From NCBI GenBank assembly GCA_958510825.1, contig OY294048.1, positions 11,177,589-11,241,588 of the forward strand: DNA of 64,000 bases, written 5' to 3'. The position numbers and the translations under genes are program-made. Positions 55,501 through 64,000 of this stretch are shown here, piece after piece. The notes under the pieces were generated by a model. That model did not search any database, was not told where the DNA came from, and saw nothing but the letters and a program-made list of their open reading frames with translations. Source of the DNA: Brachypterus glaber (taxonomy: Eukaryota; Arthropoda; Insecta; Coleoptera; Kateretidae). The number at the start of each line of letters is the position of its first letter. The stretch's first letter is position 1.

Positions 55501-58500
55501 TTTCTTGCCAGGGGACTGTAATGCTACATGCCGAATCATGTTTTTCTATGAGAAAGGCTAAACTACTACTAAAGAAATGGCACAGGAGTGACATCCCCAT
55601 ATTCCATAAATTTTGCAATTTAGAATTGACAATTTAAATTAAGTCATGAAAAATGCATGCAAAAATGAGGGACAACATTAAGCTCGACATTTCTAGTATT
55701 TACAAAAAGAAAAAGAAATTTATATCTAAATTACAAAATTCTATGTTTAGAAAAATCACGTTGTGGTTAAACATTTTAATTGATTTTGTATGAAAATTCT
55801 ATTTTTGACTATGGTTTGAGATTGGGGACAAGCGAGAGGACAAGCCGGGGGACTGAGTTTTGGCGTATATAAAAGGGCATAACGAAATATTTATTATATG
55901 TTTTAAGATATTATGTTATAATTTAATAATAAACATAAAAAACCTTTCATATTAAACCATTATTGAACAGAAAGATTTAATTTGTTGTAAATAAATAACT
56001 GGGGACACAAATTTTCACCATTTGTGAGAAACACCCATATATATATATATATATATATATATGGATGTGAAGTGTATAGAAGGGTTTTAAAAAGTTAAGT
56101 AATTTTTTTAGTTTTTTTCATTTGACTTCTGACCTCCTTCCCTTGAGCGGTGACAAAATTATTGTACAGCCCCTAAGCAAAAATTCCGGTCTACTAAACT
56201 AATACTTTTTTATTTATAGATATTTTTCGCTAAAAAAATATCAGACAAGAAACTGCAAATAACTGTCTTCATGATACATTATTTTATGTTGCCTGGAATA
56301 GTTTTTCTGTTAATTCTTTTAACTGCATTATTTTTATATTGCACATTAACTATAGTATTTCAAACTTGGATTATACAAGACCAAATCGAAAATATTTCAA
56401 GTCTGTATGACACGGAAAACCTGAACTTATACGATTCCGATGTTTATCAACGATACATAAATAATAAATTAAAAAAATGTATTAAATATTATTGTGAAAT
56501 ACAAATGTAAGTATTTTTTTTAAAGTCTCTATACTGAATATCCCAAAAACAAAAAAAAATCAAAATTCTGACAAAAAGAACCATTTAATATATCAAAAGG
56601 GAAAACTTTGGTAATGAAGCAAATTACCTCTCTTACCCTTTAACTTGATGGCACCAGACACCATTTTTAAAATAAGGAATATTCCTTTTGTTATTTTATT
56701 CAAATATACCTTTTTTTTAGAATTTTTGTATTTTTATTTGTTCTAGACACTTTAGGACGGGGCCTGCAAAAAAGCCGCCCTGTAAATTGATTTTAAATAA
56801 AACCTTGATTAGTCTGTATTCTACTGAATGTATCGGTGGGTTTTTATCGAGGGGTCTATCACTGCTGCATTCGATGTACAAAATTGTCTGCATTAATAAT
56901 ACAGACCCTTGCAGTACCTGCATTACTTGCATAAAATGTGCATTATTTGTATTATCTAGTTAAATGATTTTTCCCGTAGTATAGTATTGTAGGTTAGGGT
57001 ATCGGGGGGTATTCAATTAAATAACTTATTTTCTCTAAATTGTGACGTTTCGATAGGGCCTTTCTATCGTTTTAGAACCTTTAATTAATAAATACTGAAT
57101 TAGCATAATTAACAACAATAAATTAAGGTATGAGCAAAATATTTTCAGCCACTATGCAAAAAAAATATTTTTTATACTTATAAATTAAAATTCAAAGTCT
57201 CTCATTTGTCAACACATCTACAAACATTTTATCATAAAGTTGGACATTATACATCCTATTTTAAATATATAATTACAATTTTCTACATAAAATTACAGAT
57301 ATAAACATTGACAGGTTAAAAAAAATTCTTCTTCTTCTTCTACTATTTGGCATCGCTGAACACAGAACTAGAAACAAAACATACTTCCGAAAAGGTACTT
57401 AGGTTCCTTCTATTTATTATATTCTTGATTTCAATACTAGTTAAGTCTTGAAAAAAATATGACTTGTGTCAGCGTACAAGAATAAGATTTTCGTGAAAAG
57501 AAGTATAACTAGAATTGTGGAATGGGGAAACTAGCATAGCGCTGATTCAAGATTATTAATCTTAGCTCTTTTCCGTGCAGGTGGGGAAAAATATTTTTTT
57601 TGCATTTATAATATTTCGCAATATTGCCACTTTGTAAAAAAATAGATTAAGGTACCATAGGTAAAATATCACTCCAGTGCCAATCCATGATTGGCAGTCA
57701 TTAGCAGAGTTGGGGTTTTACCCTAGTTCATGTGCGTTTAAATCTAAATATCTCGATGTGTTTTTTTTTATAATAAAATATTATTTGGTTTATTTTATAG
57801 GTTTCAAAAGCGTATCTCCAGTGTTTATGGAATAATAATAGCATATCAGTTTACTCTTGGTCTGGCTGTATTACTGGCTACAATAATGACGCTATTCATG
57901 GTATTTTCCCATAATATATTATACAGGGTGGTTCATTTATCAAGACAATCCTTAATATTTTAATAACTAATTAGTTTATATTAGTTTATTATAATAGAAA
58001 TTTCAAAAAAAGTTTTAAACAAAAATTATAACAGCTTAATTATATATGATATGTTTAGGGAGCACAATGGAGGCAGGAGCACAAAGGGGAACATTTTTCA
58101 AATAGGGGGTCATGCGGGATATCATTTCAAAGCTTAGCAAACTCTCTTTTTGAACATAAAATTTAAATTAAAAAAAAAAATTTCTTCTAAATTTCGATTT
58201 TATTAGATTTTCTTTTGATCTTTTCATTTATATATATTTTTTTAATTAATAATATACAGGGTGTATTTGAAATAGGGTCCGAAATTTTAAACATAAACAC
58301 ATGTCTAAAAATGTGTCGCTAGGAAGCTAAGCCCCTTTAAAAGTAACCAAAAAAATCGGTTTTTATTTAATAAAACGGTAACCCTTTGAGATATAGCAAC
58401 GAGGTTTTGCACGTGCACTAATCTTAATAAGGTCCATTTTTGTATGATATAGAATATCATGCACTTATTTTAACCAGGGGTGTTCGAAATGGGGGGTCTT

Positions 58501-61500
58501 ATTAGTTTTTTCTCCCAAACTTTGGTTTATGTATTTTTTTTGTAATTTTATTTTTGGAATATGATTCCTCAGATCAAAATACATAAAAAGGTGTTCGTGT
58601 TGTAATACTGTAGGATTAACCGTTTTCTAGAAAAAATAATTTGAAGGTGAAATTTCACGGTTCGAGAACCAAAATTTAAATACTAAAACGTTGAAAACCG
58701 AAATTTCAATAATGCAGGGTGAATGTATATCGAAAGCTAAGAAAAAAAAACATATACAGGTAAAAGTTAATACTAAGGAATACTAAAATGCAACATTTTT
58801 AAAGGGCCATAGTAACCTGGGAAATCATAAACCAAAAATAAAATTACAAAAAGTTACAAAAAAAAAGTTTGGGACATAAAACAACAAACGAAGATCGGCC
58901 TTATTAAGATTAATTCACGTGCAAAACCTTATTGCACTATCTCAATTTTTTTTTAGCTACTTTCAAAGGGGCTTAGCTTCCTTAGGACGCATTTTTAGAC
59001 ATGTCCATAGATACTTTTTGTCATATTTTATGATGAAGAATCACCCCTTAAAATTTTGGACCCTATTTCAAATACACAGTTTATGGTTAAATAGAGAATT
59101 CTAATAATGTAAATTTGTTTAAAACTTTTTTTGATGTATCTAGCAATTTTAATAATTGTCATGATAAATAGACCTCCCTGTATACAATTCTACAATTTTG
59201 GATATATCCTTAAAATGTTGTTTCTGATGACCACAATAAGTTGTGTTGTTGCCCTTGCCAGTTGCAGAAACATAGTTGTTCCTTATCGATTGTTGCCCCA
59301 ATCAGATCATTTTTTTAGTGCACCTTTATATGTTTTTTGATTAACCCTCTATTGCATGATTTTATTTTTAAAAAAGTGTTTTCATATTTTATTGTGCACA
59401 ACGAGGGGCTGACAGCGAGGAAATCTTTCGTACAAGCCCAAGGAACTCAGGAGGAACTCTGGAGGAACTCCGAGGAACTCTTTGCAAAAAGGAGGAACTT
59501 TGGAGGAATCTTTGCAAAATGGAGGAACTCTTTGCAAAATGGAGGAACTCTTTCCAAAATGGAGGAACTCTTTGTAAAATGGAGGAACCCTTTGCAAAAA
59601 GAAACTCTTTTGTACAAATTTCTACCCACGTGGATTAACTTTCTTATGTTTAAACTAGATCAGCCGTTACAAACACTCTACCTCTGGGTTATCAAAATAT
59701 CCTACCTCGGGGCGCCAATTTCCCTTTAGAAGGGGCGCCAAGTTTGGCAGAAACCGTCAGGGACAAAGCTTTTTTTCTGGAAGGCAATTTTTGTTTTGAA
59801 GAGGCGCCAAGTTTGGTGGAAACCGTCAGGGACAAAGCTTTTTTTACGAAGGTACTTTTCTGGGCGCCAACTTCTTTGTCGTAGGGGCGCCAAGGTGAAA
59901 CTTTCAGGGACAAAACTTTCTTTTGAGGGTCCCTTATTGGCAGTAGTGCTTGCACAGCGGTAATTTCTACGGCTTATTTGACCTTATTTGCCAAAAATTA
60001 CCCCTTCCAGAGAGGAACTCTTAAGGAACACAGGAGGAACTCCCAATTACCCCTTTCAGAGAGGAACTCTTAAGGAACACAGGAGGAACTCCCAAGGAAC
60101 TCTGGAGGAACTCCGAGGAACTCTTTACAAAAAGGAACTCTTTTGTACAAATTTCAGACGAGGTCAGCCCCTAGGTGCACAACAATAACAATAAAAGATA
60201 TACTACAGAAAAAAAAATTGTAGTTCCGCAAAAAAAAAAAACACATCTGAAAATATTTTTCCTTAAAGTAGTTTTAGCTATTATGAACATCTTTTAAACA
60301 ATCATTGTTATGATAGAATAAAAGTCTAAGTTCAAATTGCACATTTCACACTTTACTTTAGGTAATTTATCACATTCATTTTGCATCTTTCTCTATTTTC
60401 AGTACAGACCAGTACACTGCAGTGTGCAAATTATTGATTAGACCTCGGTTAACTAAAGTATTTTTCTATTCTATTCTATTCCGTTCAGTTCCGTTCCTTT
60501 CCATTCCATTCTATTCTATTCTATTTTTTTCTATTTAGTTGGACAGATCACAATACAAAAAAGTCACCAGTGGGGAAGAAAAATCTCATTTATGTAATGA
60601 TTACCCCACGTTTAAAAAATAAACTAATTAAAGTTCTTCAATATTATTAAAAACACTGTCGACATTAAATTAAAACCACTAATATAATAAATCCAATACT
60701 GAGCATGTCAATGATAGAAAAGTTGTTGCTGGTCAGCGATATTGGATCCTCCCAAATTTATTTTTTGGGAAAAAATAATACCAAGACTGTACAGTATTTT
60801 TTTTTGTTGTGGATTTACTTTAGCGCCACCTACCAACGAGAATTTTAACTATAAATATAGATATATCTTAAATAAAGAACACTAAATGACATCTTACGTA
60901 AAAAATACTTGGATTACTGTTTAGCAGACAAAAAATAAACACTTAAAAAACATGCCGTAGAGGGTTAAAATATATGAATTTATTTTTGCAAAGATTTTAA
61001 AGGTTTATTTATATTTTTAGAACTGGTATCCAAAAAGTTTTGTAAGGGTGGTTTTAACTTGTATAAATGCTACACTTATTTTATGGTTAACTGGAGGCTT
61101 TGGACAAATTGTTGTTAACGAAGTAATTATAATAACAGTACAGGGTGTTTTATAAATAGAGCCAATAGATTTAAGGCATAATTCCAACGAACTAATAACT
61201 CTTCTCTCTAGAATAGGCATTTCATTTGTAAAAACTTACAAAAACGTAGCCAACATATACATTTGTCTGTCTTACTAGCACAGCTTTGTTCTAACAGAGA
61301 TAACAATAACAGTTACTGGTAACTGTTATTGTTCGGGCCTGAATATACCTAATATTTGTTTACAAACAAACCGAGATGTTGGCGATACTTTATATTAACG
61401 GTATGCGTATTCTAGAGAGAAGAGTTATTAGTTCGTTGCATAATTCTATATAAAAAAAAAAACATGAAAAAAAGTCTCTAACGCGTAGCTATGAATTTTG

Positions 61501-62473
61501 GAACCCAGGGCCTACCAAAAACCCCTTAAAATTGTTCCTTTAGGTGAAAAAAGAACTCTGATTTTTATTTAGATTTTTTTAAAAATATATAGAGGTCCCG
61601 CCTGCGGTTTTTTAAATAGAAAATCATGTGAAGGGTTTTTATTTTTTAAGGATATAAAAACTTTGATTGAACGTTTATGGAACAAAAAAGTGTTTCTGGA
61701 TAATAAAGGAATATTCTCAATTGTATGCCCTCTACAAAAATAAAAAGGATTCTTATGGGGAAAAAATTGATAAAAATTGACACATGAGGTTAATAAAGGC
61801 TAAAAAAATGCCCTTAGAATTTTTCCAAAGAGTCCTTTTTTTCTAGGGCATTCTTTAATATGTTCGAATTCAGGGTCTATATTTACTTTTTTGAAAAAAA
61901 GTACAGGGTGTCCAAAAATATCTCAGTAAAAGTTTTTCAGGTTGCTGAAAGTGAATTTGACAATAAAAAAATTCTTACTCCACCCCCTGAGGGGCAGGGG
62001 GTAGTTTTCTTGAAAATTTATATATTGGGGTTTTTGAGGTCGCTAAAACTAAATATTTTAATATTTTTTTTTCGAATTTCTGGAACTTCTTTATTATTTA
62101 CAATAGAAGAAAAATTTAAGAACCACATAAAAGGTAAAATAAAATTACATAAAAATGGTATTATCATTTTTTTACATGAATTCTTGATTCTCAATGTTTT
62201 ACGATAAAAAAAAGGTAGACATTGTTGGTTTACGTCCGATAAAATTGTATTTATGTAAAAAATAATTAAAGGCATTTATTGATCAAAAACCTAAACATTT
62301 ACAATCACTTTATTTTTTAGAATAAAAAGCTTTTTATTGCAATAGATGGCGCGCCATGGTACCTTTGGAATAACACCAATAGAAGGCTAATTCAATTACT
62401 TATGATGTTGTATAACGATCACAGTATATCATGGCATGGTTTGCTTGATTGCAACCATTTTGTAATTGGCGTG
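52368..62473 (+). CDS. insect odorant receptor gene, five exons seen, both ends missing
   Basis: The gene encodes a seven-transmembrane odorant receptor (7tm_6 family), expected in sensory-neuron dendrites as a ligand-specific subunit paired with Orco. Five exons join in frame: 52368-52595, 56220-56506, 57801-57900, 61021-61122, 62321-62473. Together they give about 290 residues covering intracellular loop 1 or TM3 through TM7. Every junction has GT..AG ends and compatible phases (0, 2, 0, 0), and no exon has a stop. Family marks are LYCTLTIVFQTWIIQDQIEN (end of TM4 to loop), KLKKCIKYYCEIQMFQKRIS, GFGQIV after TM6, and AIDGAPWYLWNNTNRR before TM7. A normal receptor is 380-420 residues. Missing are about 90-100 N-terminal residues and a short C-terminal exon, presumably upstream of 52.3 kb and beyond 62.5 kb. 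Introns 1, 3 and 4 contain transposons. It may be a functional gene or a partial one. Confidence 0.85.
52680..53160. mobile_element. inverted-repeat element in OR intron 1
   Basis: ATACCCCCAAGAAACAAAG and GTTGCTTGGGGGTGTCG, with GCCGTAACTCATA / GAGTTACATCC, form the arms. The outer limits are unclear. The interior includes a stretch resembling the 969-1662 MITE (AGCTTATAAAATTCTCTATT). Confidence 0.5.
53160..53335. repeat. diverged copy of the 30181-30371 MITE
   Basis: Shares TTTTGGCTACCGCCACTAAT / AGGGGG, AAAAnCTCTACAGCTTTTAATAA and ATGAAGTGTATGAATTTTG, then TTACGTATTACTTGAAC with the element at 30 kb. The left arm is worn. Confidence 0.6.
53655..53800 (+). repeat. two-copy tandem repeat, ~71 bp
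   Basis: CTAGTTTGCTAGTGTAAACA...CAAAAATCCGTATT is repeated directly with a few changes. It lies in OR intron 1; the frame at 53403-53660 runs into it and is not a supported exon. Confidence 0.7.
54067..55393. mobile_element. hAT-type MITE with perfect 8 bp duplication, in OR intron 1
   Basis: ACGCTAAC lies immediately outside both ends (54059-54066, 55394-55401). The TIR begins TAGTGTTGCCGCCTAA, of the hAT type. Arms of several hundred bp are complementary (CATTATGCATCATACATTAG, CAAATCCTACAAACACCAGA). Each sub-terminal 120 bp is GC-rich and packed with CGATAnCGAGAGG motifs. These include perfect palindromes CGAGAGGCCTCTCG (about 54167-54180) and a 26 bp one at 55274-55299. No transposase ORF. 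The minus frame 55179-55403 lies in the terminus and is not a gene. Confidence 0.88.
55405..56215. other. OR intron 1, 3' part
   Basis: No further element is recognised apart from an AT dinucleotide microsatellite at 56035-56062. Confidence 0.5.
56035..56062. repeat. (AT)n microsatellite
   Basis: About 13 uninterrupted AT units. Confidence 0.95.
56220..56506 (+). CDS. OR exon B (TM4 and intracellular loop)
   Basis: The acceptor TTTTATTTATAG|ATA continues exon A in phase 0. Residues 1-25 are extracellular (IFFAKKISDKKLQITVFMIH), followed by a long hydrophobic TM4 (PGIVFLLILLTALFLYCTL). The receptor-typical IVFQTWIIQDQIENISSL, a polar loop and YINNKLKKCIKYYCEIQ come next. The donor CAAAT|GTAAGT splits a Met codon (phase 2). 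The in-frame TAA just past the donor would end the protein if the intron were retained. Confidence 0.88.
56510..57795. other. OR intron 2
   Basis: About 1.3 kb, AT-rich. It contains a hammerhead-like hairpin at 57043-57082 and palindromic GGTACCATAGGTA near 57651. No ORF is supported. Confidence 0.5.
57043..57082 (-). ncRNA. hammerhead-like remnant
   Basis: On the minus strand, GATAG/CTATC forms a stem-loop followed directly by GAAACGUC, the same compact 3' half as the ribozyme at 52188-52195. The 5' core reads CUAAAAC and not CUGANGA, so the catalytic pocket is broken or this is a look-alike hairpin. Confidence 0.3.
57801..57900 (+). CDS. OR exon C (TM5)
   Basis: The acceptor TTTATTTTATAG|G completes the split Met codon, then FQKRISSVYGIIIAYQFTLG and a hydrophobic run LAVLLATIMTLFM. 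The donor is ATG|GTATTT, phase 0. The exon's size and position match the conserved short TM5 exon of insect receptors. Confidence 0.85.
57924..59180. mobile_element. MITE in OR intron 3, itself interrupted
   Basis: CAGGGTGGTTCATTTATC at the left and GATAAATAGACCTCCCTG at the right, with TA at 57922-57923 and 59181-59182. The arms continue with AATTTTAATAA and AAAAAGTTTTAAACAAA. A second MITE lies inside at about 58257-59080. Confidence 0.75.
58257..59080. mobile_element. palindromic MITE nested in the previous one
   Basis: CAGGGTGTATTTGAAATAGG and CCCTATTTCAAATACACAG are the ends. Arms match through GGAAGCTAAGCCCCTTTAAA, GTTTTGCACGTGCACTAATC and ACTTTGGTTTATG. It is related in layout, though not closely in sequence, to the 17879-18614 family. 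The frame at 58919-59104 belongs to its arm. Confidence 0.75.
59392..60185. mobile_element. TIR-bounded block of GC-richer tandem repeats, OR intron 3
   Basis: TTGTGCACAACGAGGGGCTGAC-type ends (left 59392-59413, right 60163-60185 in complement) enclose three repeat zones. The first is 20 bp units GGAGGAACTCTTTGCAAAAT (about 59450-59600). The second is ~70-80 bp units with GGGGCGCCAAGTTTGG and CCGTCAGGGACAAAGC (59705-59925). The third is AGAGGAACTCTTAAGGAACA units (60005-60130). The first and third share the AGGAACTC core. Long open frames on both strands are a by-product of stop-free units. The class of element is unknown. Confidence 0.65.
60190..61015. other. OR intron 3, 3' part
   Basis: 60380-60540 resembles a non-LTR 3' end: GACCTCGGTTAACTAAAG, then a TTCTA-rich tail with TTCCG/TTCCA variants (60470-60540). 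The remainder is unremarkable. Confidence 0.5.
61021..61122 (+). CDS. OR exon D (TM6)
   Basis: The acceptor TTTATATTTTTAG|AAC is in phase 0 with exon C. The 34 residues are NWYPKSFVRVVLTCIN, a hydrophobic run TLILWLTGG, then FGQIVVNE. The GQ-plus-acidic ending is the usual end of TM6 in insect receptors. Donor GAA|GTAATT, phase 0. A MITE begins only 18 bp past the donor. Confidence 0.87.
61141..61455. mobile_element. MITE in OR intron 4
   Basis: It starts CAGGGTGTTTTATAAATAG after TA. The arms AACGAACTAATAACTCTTCT / AGAAGAGTTATTAGTTCGTT pair. The centre is a near-perfect palindrome AACAATAACAGTTAC-TG-GTAACTGTTATTGTT (61302-61333). The right terminus is worn. Confidence 0.65.
61460..62315. 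other. OR intron 4, 3' part
   Basis: It contains an inverted unit of the 50.4 kb minisatellite at about 61930-62045 (GTTGCTGAAAGTGAATTTGA, CACCCCCTGAGGGGCAGGGG). The plus frame 61860-62207 is derived from it and is not an exon. Confidence 0.5.
62321..62473 (+). CDS. OR exon E (loop to TM7)
   Basis: The acceptor TTATTTTTTAG|AAT is in phase 0. It encodes NKKLFIAIDGAPWYLWNNTN, RRLIQLLMMLYNDHSISWHG and LLDCNHFVIGV, ending at GTG|GTAAGA. The aromatic APWYLW followed by a basic pair and a Leu/Met-rich helix is the TM7 entry of insect odorant receptors. The next exon should encode only 12-20 residues (typically with a Tyr-Ser pair); none is visible before 64000. Confidence 0.88.
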
Positions 62474-62514
62474 GTAAGAACTACTAAAAATTATTTTATC
62501 CAATACATACAGAT

Positions 62515-62818
62515 TATGAAACAATTACCAGCTTTATTTTAAATAGATAAACTCAATAATAACCCCCACGTGGCTTTTACTTTATTGAGTGGATAATTAT
62601 TTATTTTACCCACTCAACTGTCACTTGTCAAATTATTTTCTTGTAAATGTCATTAAAGTTTTTAATAAAAATATGAATTCCTAAGCTATTTATTGGATAA
62701 AACCTTGTATGGCACTCATGGGTAAACCGATATTGCCCTCTCGAAAATTAACCTGCTTGGCTGACTTCAAGGTTAATTTTCTCATGGGCGATATCTTACT
62801 TTACCCACTAGTACCACT
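62515..62818 (-). repeat. dispersed repeat, inverted copy of 29133-29440
   Basis: It starts 40 bp after the exon E donor. It carries the same hairpin (AACCTGCTTGGCTGACTTCA AGGTT) and the CTCAATAATAACCCCCACGT block. Confidence 0.7.
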
Positions 62819-62824
62819 ATTGTT

Positions 62825-63425
62825 CCGTATTATTCACAAAAAAAATAATATAAAAAAAATCCAAAAAAAATAATTAATTAAATGAAATAAAAGAATAAAA
62901 AACCAATTGACGAGAAACGTAAAAAAGTAATAGAATATTTTAATTGTTTTACTAATATAATATAATGAGAAATCTAAACCAAACCAACATTTTATCTATT
63001 ATGACTTTTTTACAAAATTTTATTTTATTCCATGCTTTTGAATATATGGTAAAATTATTCAGTTTTATTATAAGTTATAAGTTTTCACCAATCATGTTTT
63101 GTTGCTTAGTGGACGAGAGTGCACTCGAAGTGCACTGAAATAGGTTGACCTAAACATCCAAAAAACGCAAAAATTGTCTTAAAATAAATTTTATTAATTT
63201 GACGTTTTGTGTTTTACGTCCACTCCACATCAGCTGACTGTCACTTTCCGACCGCTGGCAACGGCTGAAAAATAAGCACCCAAAATCCAAAAATAAAAAA
63301 AAATATTTTTCAACATTTTTTTTTATTTTATTTTTGCAAAAAAAATTAAAAAAAATGTTTTCAAAAAAATTTTTTTTCAAAAAAAAACTTATTTTTTTTT
63401 CTTTATTTTCTTTTTGCAAAAACGG
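62825..63425. other. AT-rich, repeat copy of the 12 kb element
   Basis: 63110-63290 matches 12030-12255 (GAGTGCACTCGAAGTGCACT hairpin, AACGCAAAAATTGTCTTAAA). 63290-63425 is A/T homopolymer-rich. The minus frame 63150-63419 spans both and is not a gene. Confidence 0.5.
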
Positions 63426-63429
63426 AACA

Positions 63430-63830
63430 AATTTCGATTTTTAAAAATTGGTAGAATTTTCCTTATAATAAAACTATTTTTTCCTGTAAAAGTTACGTTA
63501 ATCGGAATTTTCTTTCAGCTTTTTTCAATTTTTTTTTAAGTTTAACCCCCCATACCCTTTTTTCTTTTGGGGGGATTACTTTTTAAATTGGTAAAATTAA
63601 TCCTTATAATAAAAGTATTTTTTTCCGAAAAAGTTACCTTAATCGGAATTTTCTTTCAGCTTTTTTCGATTTTGCTTAAAAGTTTAACCTCCCATAACTT
63701 TTTTATTTTTGGGGGCATTTTTTTCTGAAAATTTTAAGTCGATTGGATTATTCGTTCTTGAGTTATCGTGTTCACAAAAATCGTGACATCGGACAGACGG
63801 ACGGACTTTTGTTGCTTATGTTGGTTATTT
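63430..63830 (-). repeat. dispersed repeat, inverted copy of 40440-40830
   Basis: Two sub-repeats with AATCGGAATTTTCTTTCAGC, then ATTCGTTCTTGAGTTATCGT and GACATCGGACAGACGGACGG. Confidence 0.65.
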
Positions 63831-64000
63831 TTTTATAAAAAAAATTATATCCTAGAATTTTTGTCTCGGACGATTTTTGAACATTTTTGAAAACTCGAAA
63901 CTACCGTATAATATTATAATAATTATTCTAGCTGTGAATAATATAATAAGACTAGGTTAATCTACATTAAAATTAAAGGTAATTTTAATAATTTTTTTTA

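Noticed and set aside
59131..59340. Hydrophobic frame between OR exons C and D as an extra exon
   Set aside because: It begins inside a MITE arm, lacks good splice signals, and exons C and D already join in phase with the correct receptor spacing.
59337..60188. Several overlapping long frames on both strands
   Set aside because: All are by-products of tandem units without stop codons; the encoded repeats differ by frame with no preference.
62508..62538. Possible last OR exon (CAG|ATTATGAAACAATTACCAGC to TAA)
   Set aside because: It lies at the start of the dispersed repeat also present at 29.4 kb and lacks the residues expected at a receptor C-terminus.

Overview
The window looks like nuclear DNA of an insect, possibly a beetle. 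It is strongly AT-rich, has no operons or prokaryotic signals, and is crowded with terminal-inverted-repeat (TIR) DNA transposons and MITEs, decayed LINEs, a tRNA-derived SINE and Penelope-type hammerhead ribozymes. The only host gene I can support is an insect odorant receptor (OR). The order assignment is inference.

0-6 kb: MITEs, palindromes and hairpins, no gene. 6.0-9.1 kb: three DNA transposons nested inside one another, the innermost carrying a 3'-truncated Tc1-like transposase ORF. 9-20 kb: foldback elements, a duplicated ~500 bp repeat in opposite orientations (10.5 and 19.9 kb) with a 35-codon ORF, hairpin cassettes, a LINE 3' fragment (16.2-17.0 kb), and an intact MITE (17.9-18.6 kb). 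20-33 kb: a near-perfect palindrome with TTAA target sites (22.7-23.5 kb), further MITEs, a LINE C-terminal fragment, a 1.47 kb long-TIR element, and a minus-strand hammerhead motif (32.8 kb).

33-46 kb: tandem arrays (33.3-33.9, 34.2-34.8, 36.1-36.7 kb), a CACTA-like element with TTA duplications, a second hammerhead (40.2 kb), a palindrome built from mariner 3' ends (41.7-42.5 kb), and a tRNA-derived SINE (44.1-44.4 kb). 46-52 kb: a LINE reverse-transcriptase pseudogene, a ~105 bp minisatellite split by a 77 bp ribozyme-family insertion, and an 813 bp insertion with a 19 bp target duplication. That insertion holds two hammerhead units in inverted orientation, one with a LINE 3' fragment in its stem II loop.

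52.4-62.5 kb: five exons of one plus-strand OR gene, joined by consistent GT-AG introns. The N-terminal exon (TM1-TM2) and the short C-terminal exon were not found. The introns hold a hAT MITE with perfect 8 bp duplications, nested MITEs, and a GC-richer TIR-bounded block of tandem repeats. 62.5-64 kb: inverted copies of repeats seen at 29, 12 and 40 kb.

The main points of interest are three unrelated small hammerhead ribozymes with almost no stem III, the composite inverted ribozyme/LINE element, and hairpins with different stems but a recurring CTCGCC...GGCTCG loop. Repeat identities rest on comparison by eye within this window. No alignment, folding or database search was run.
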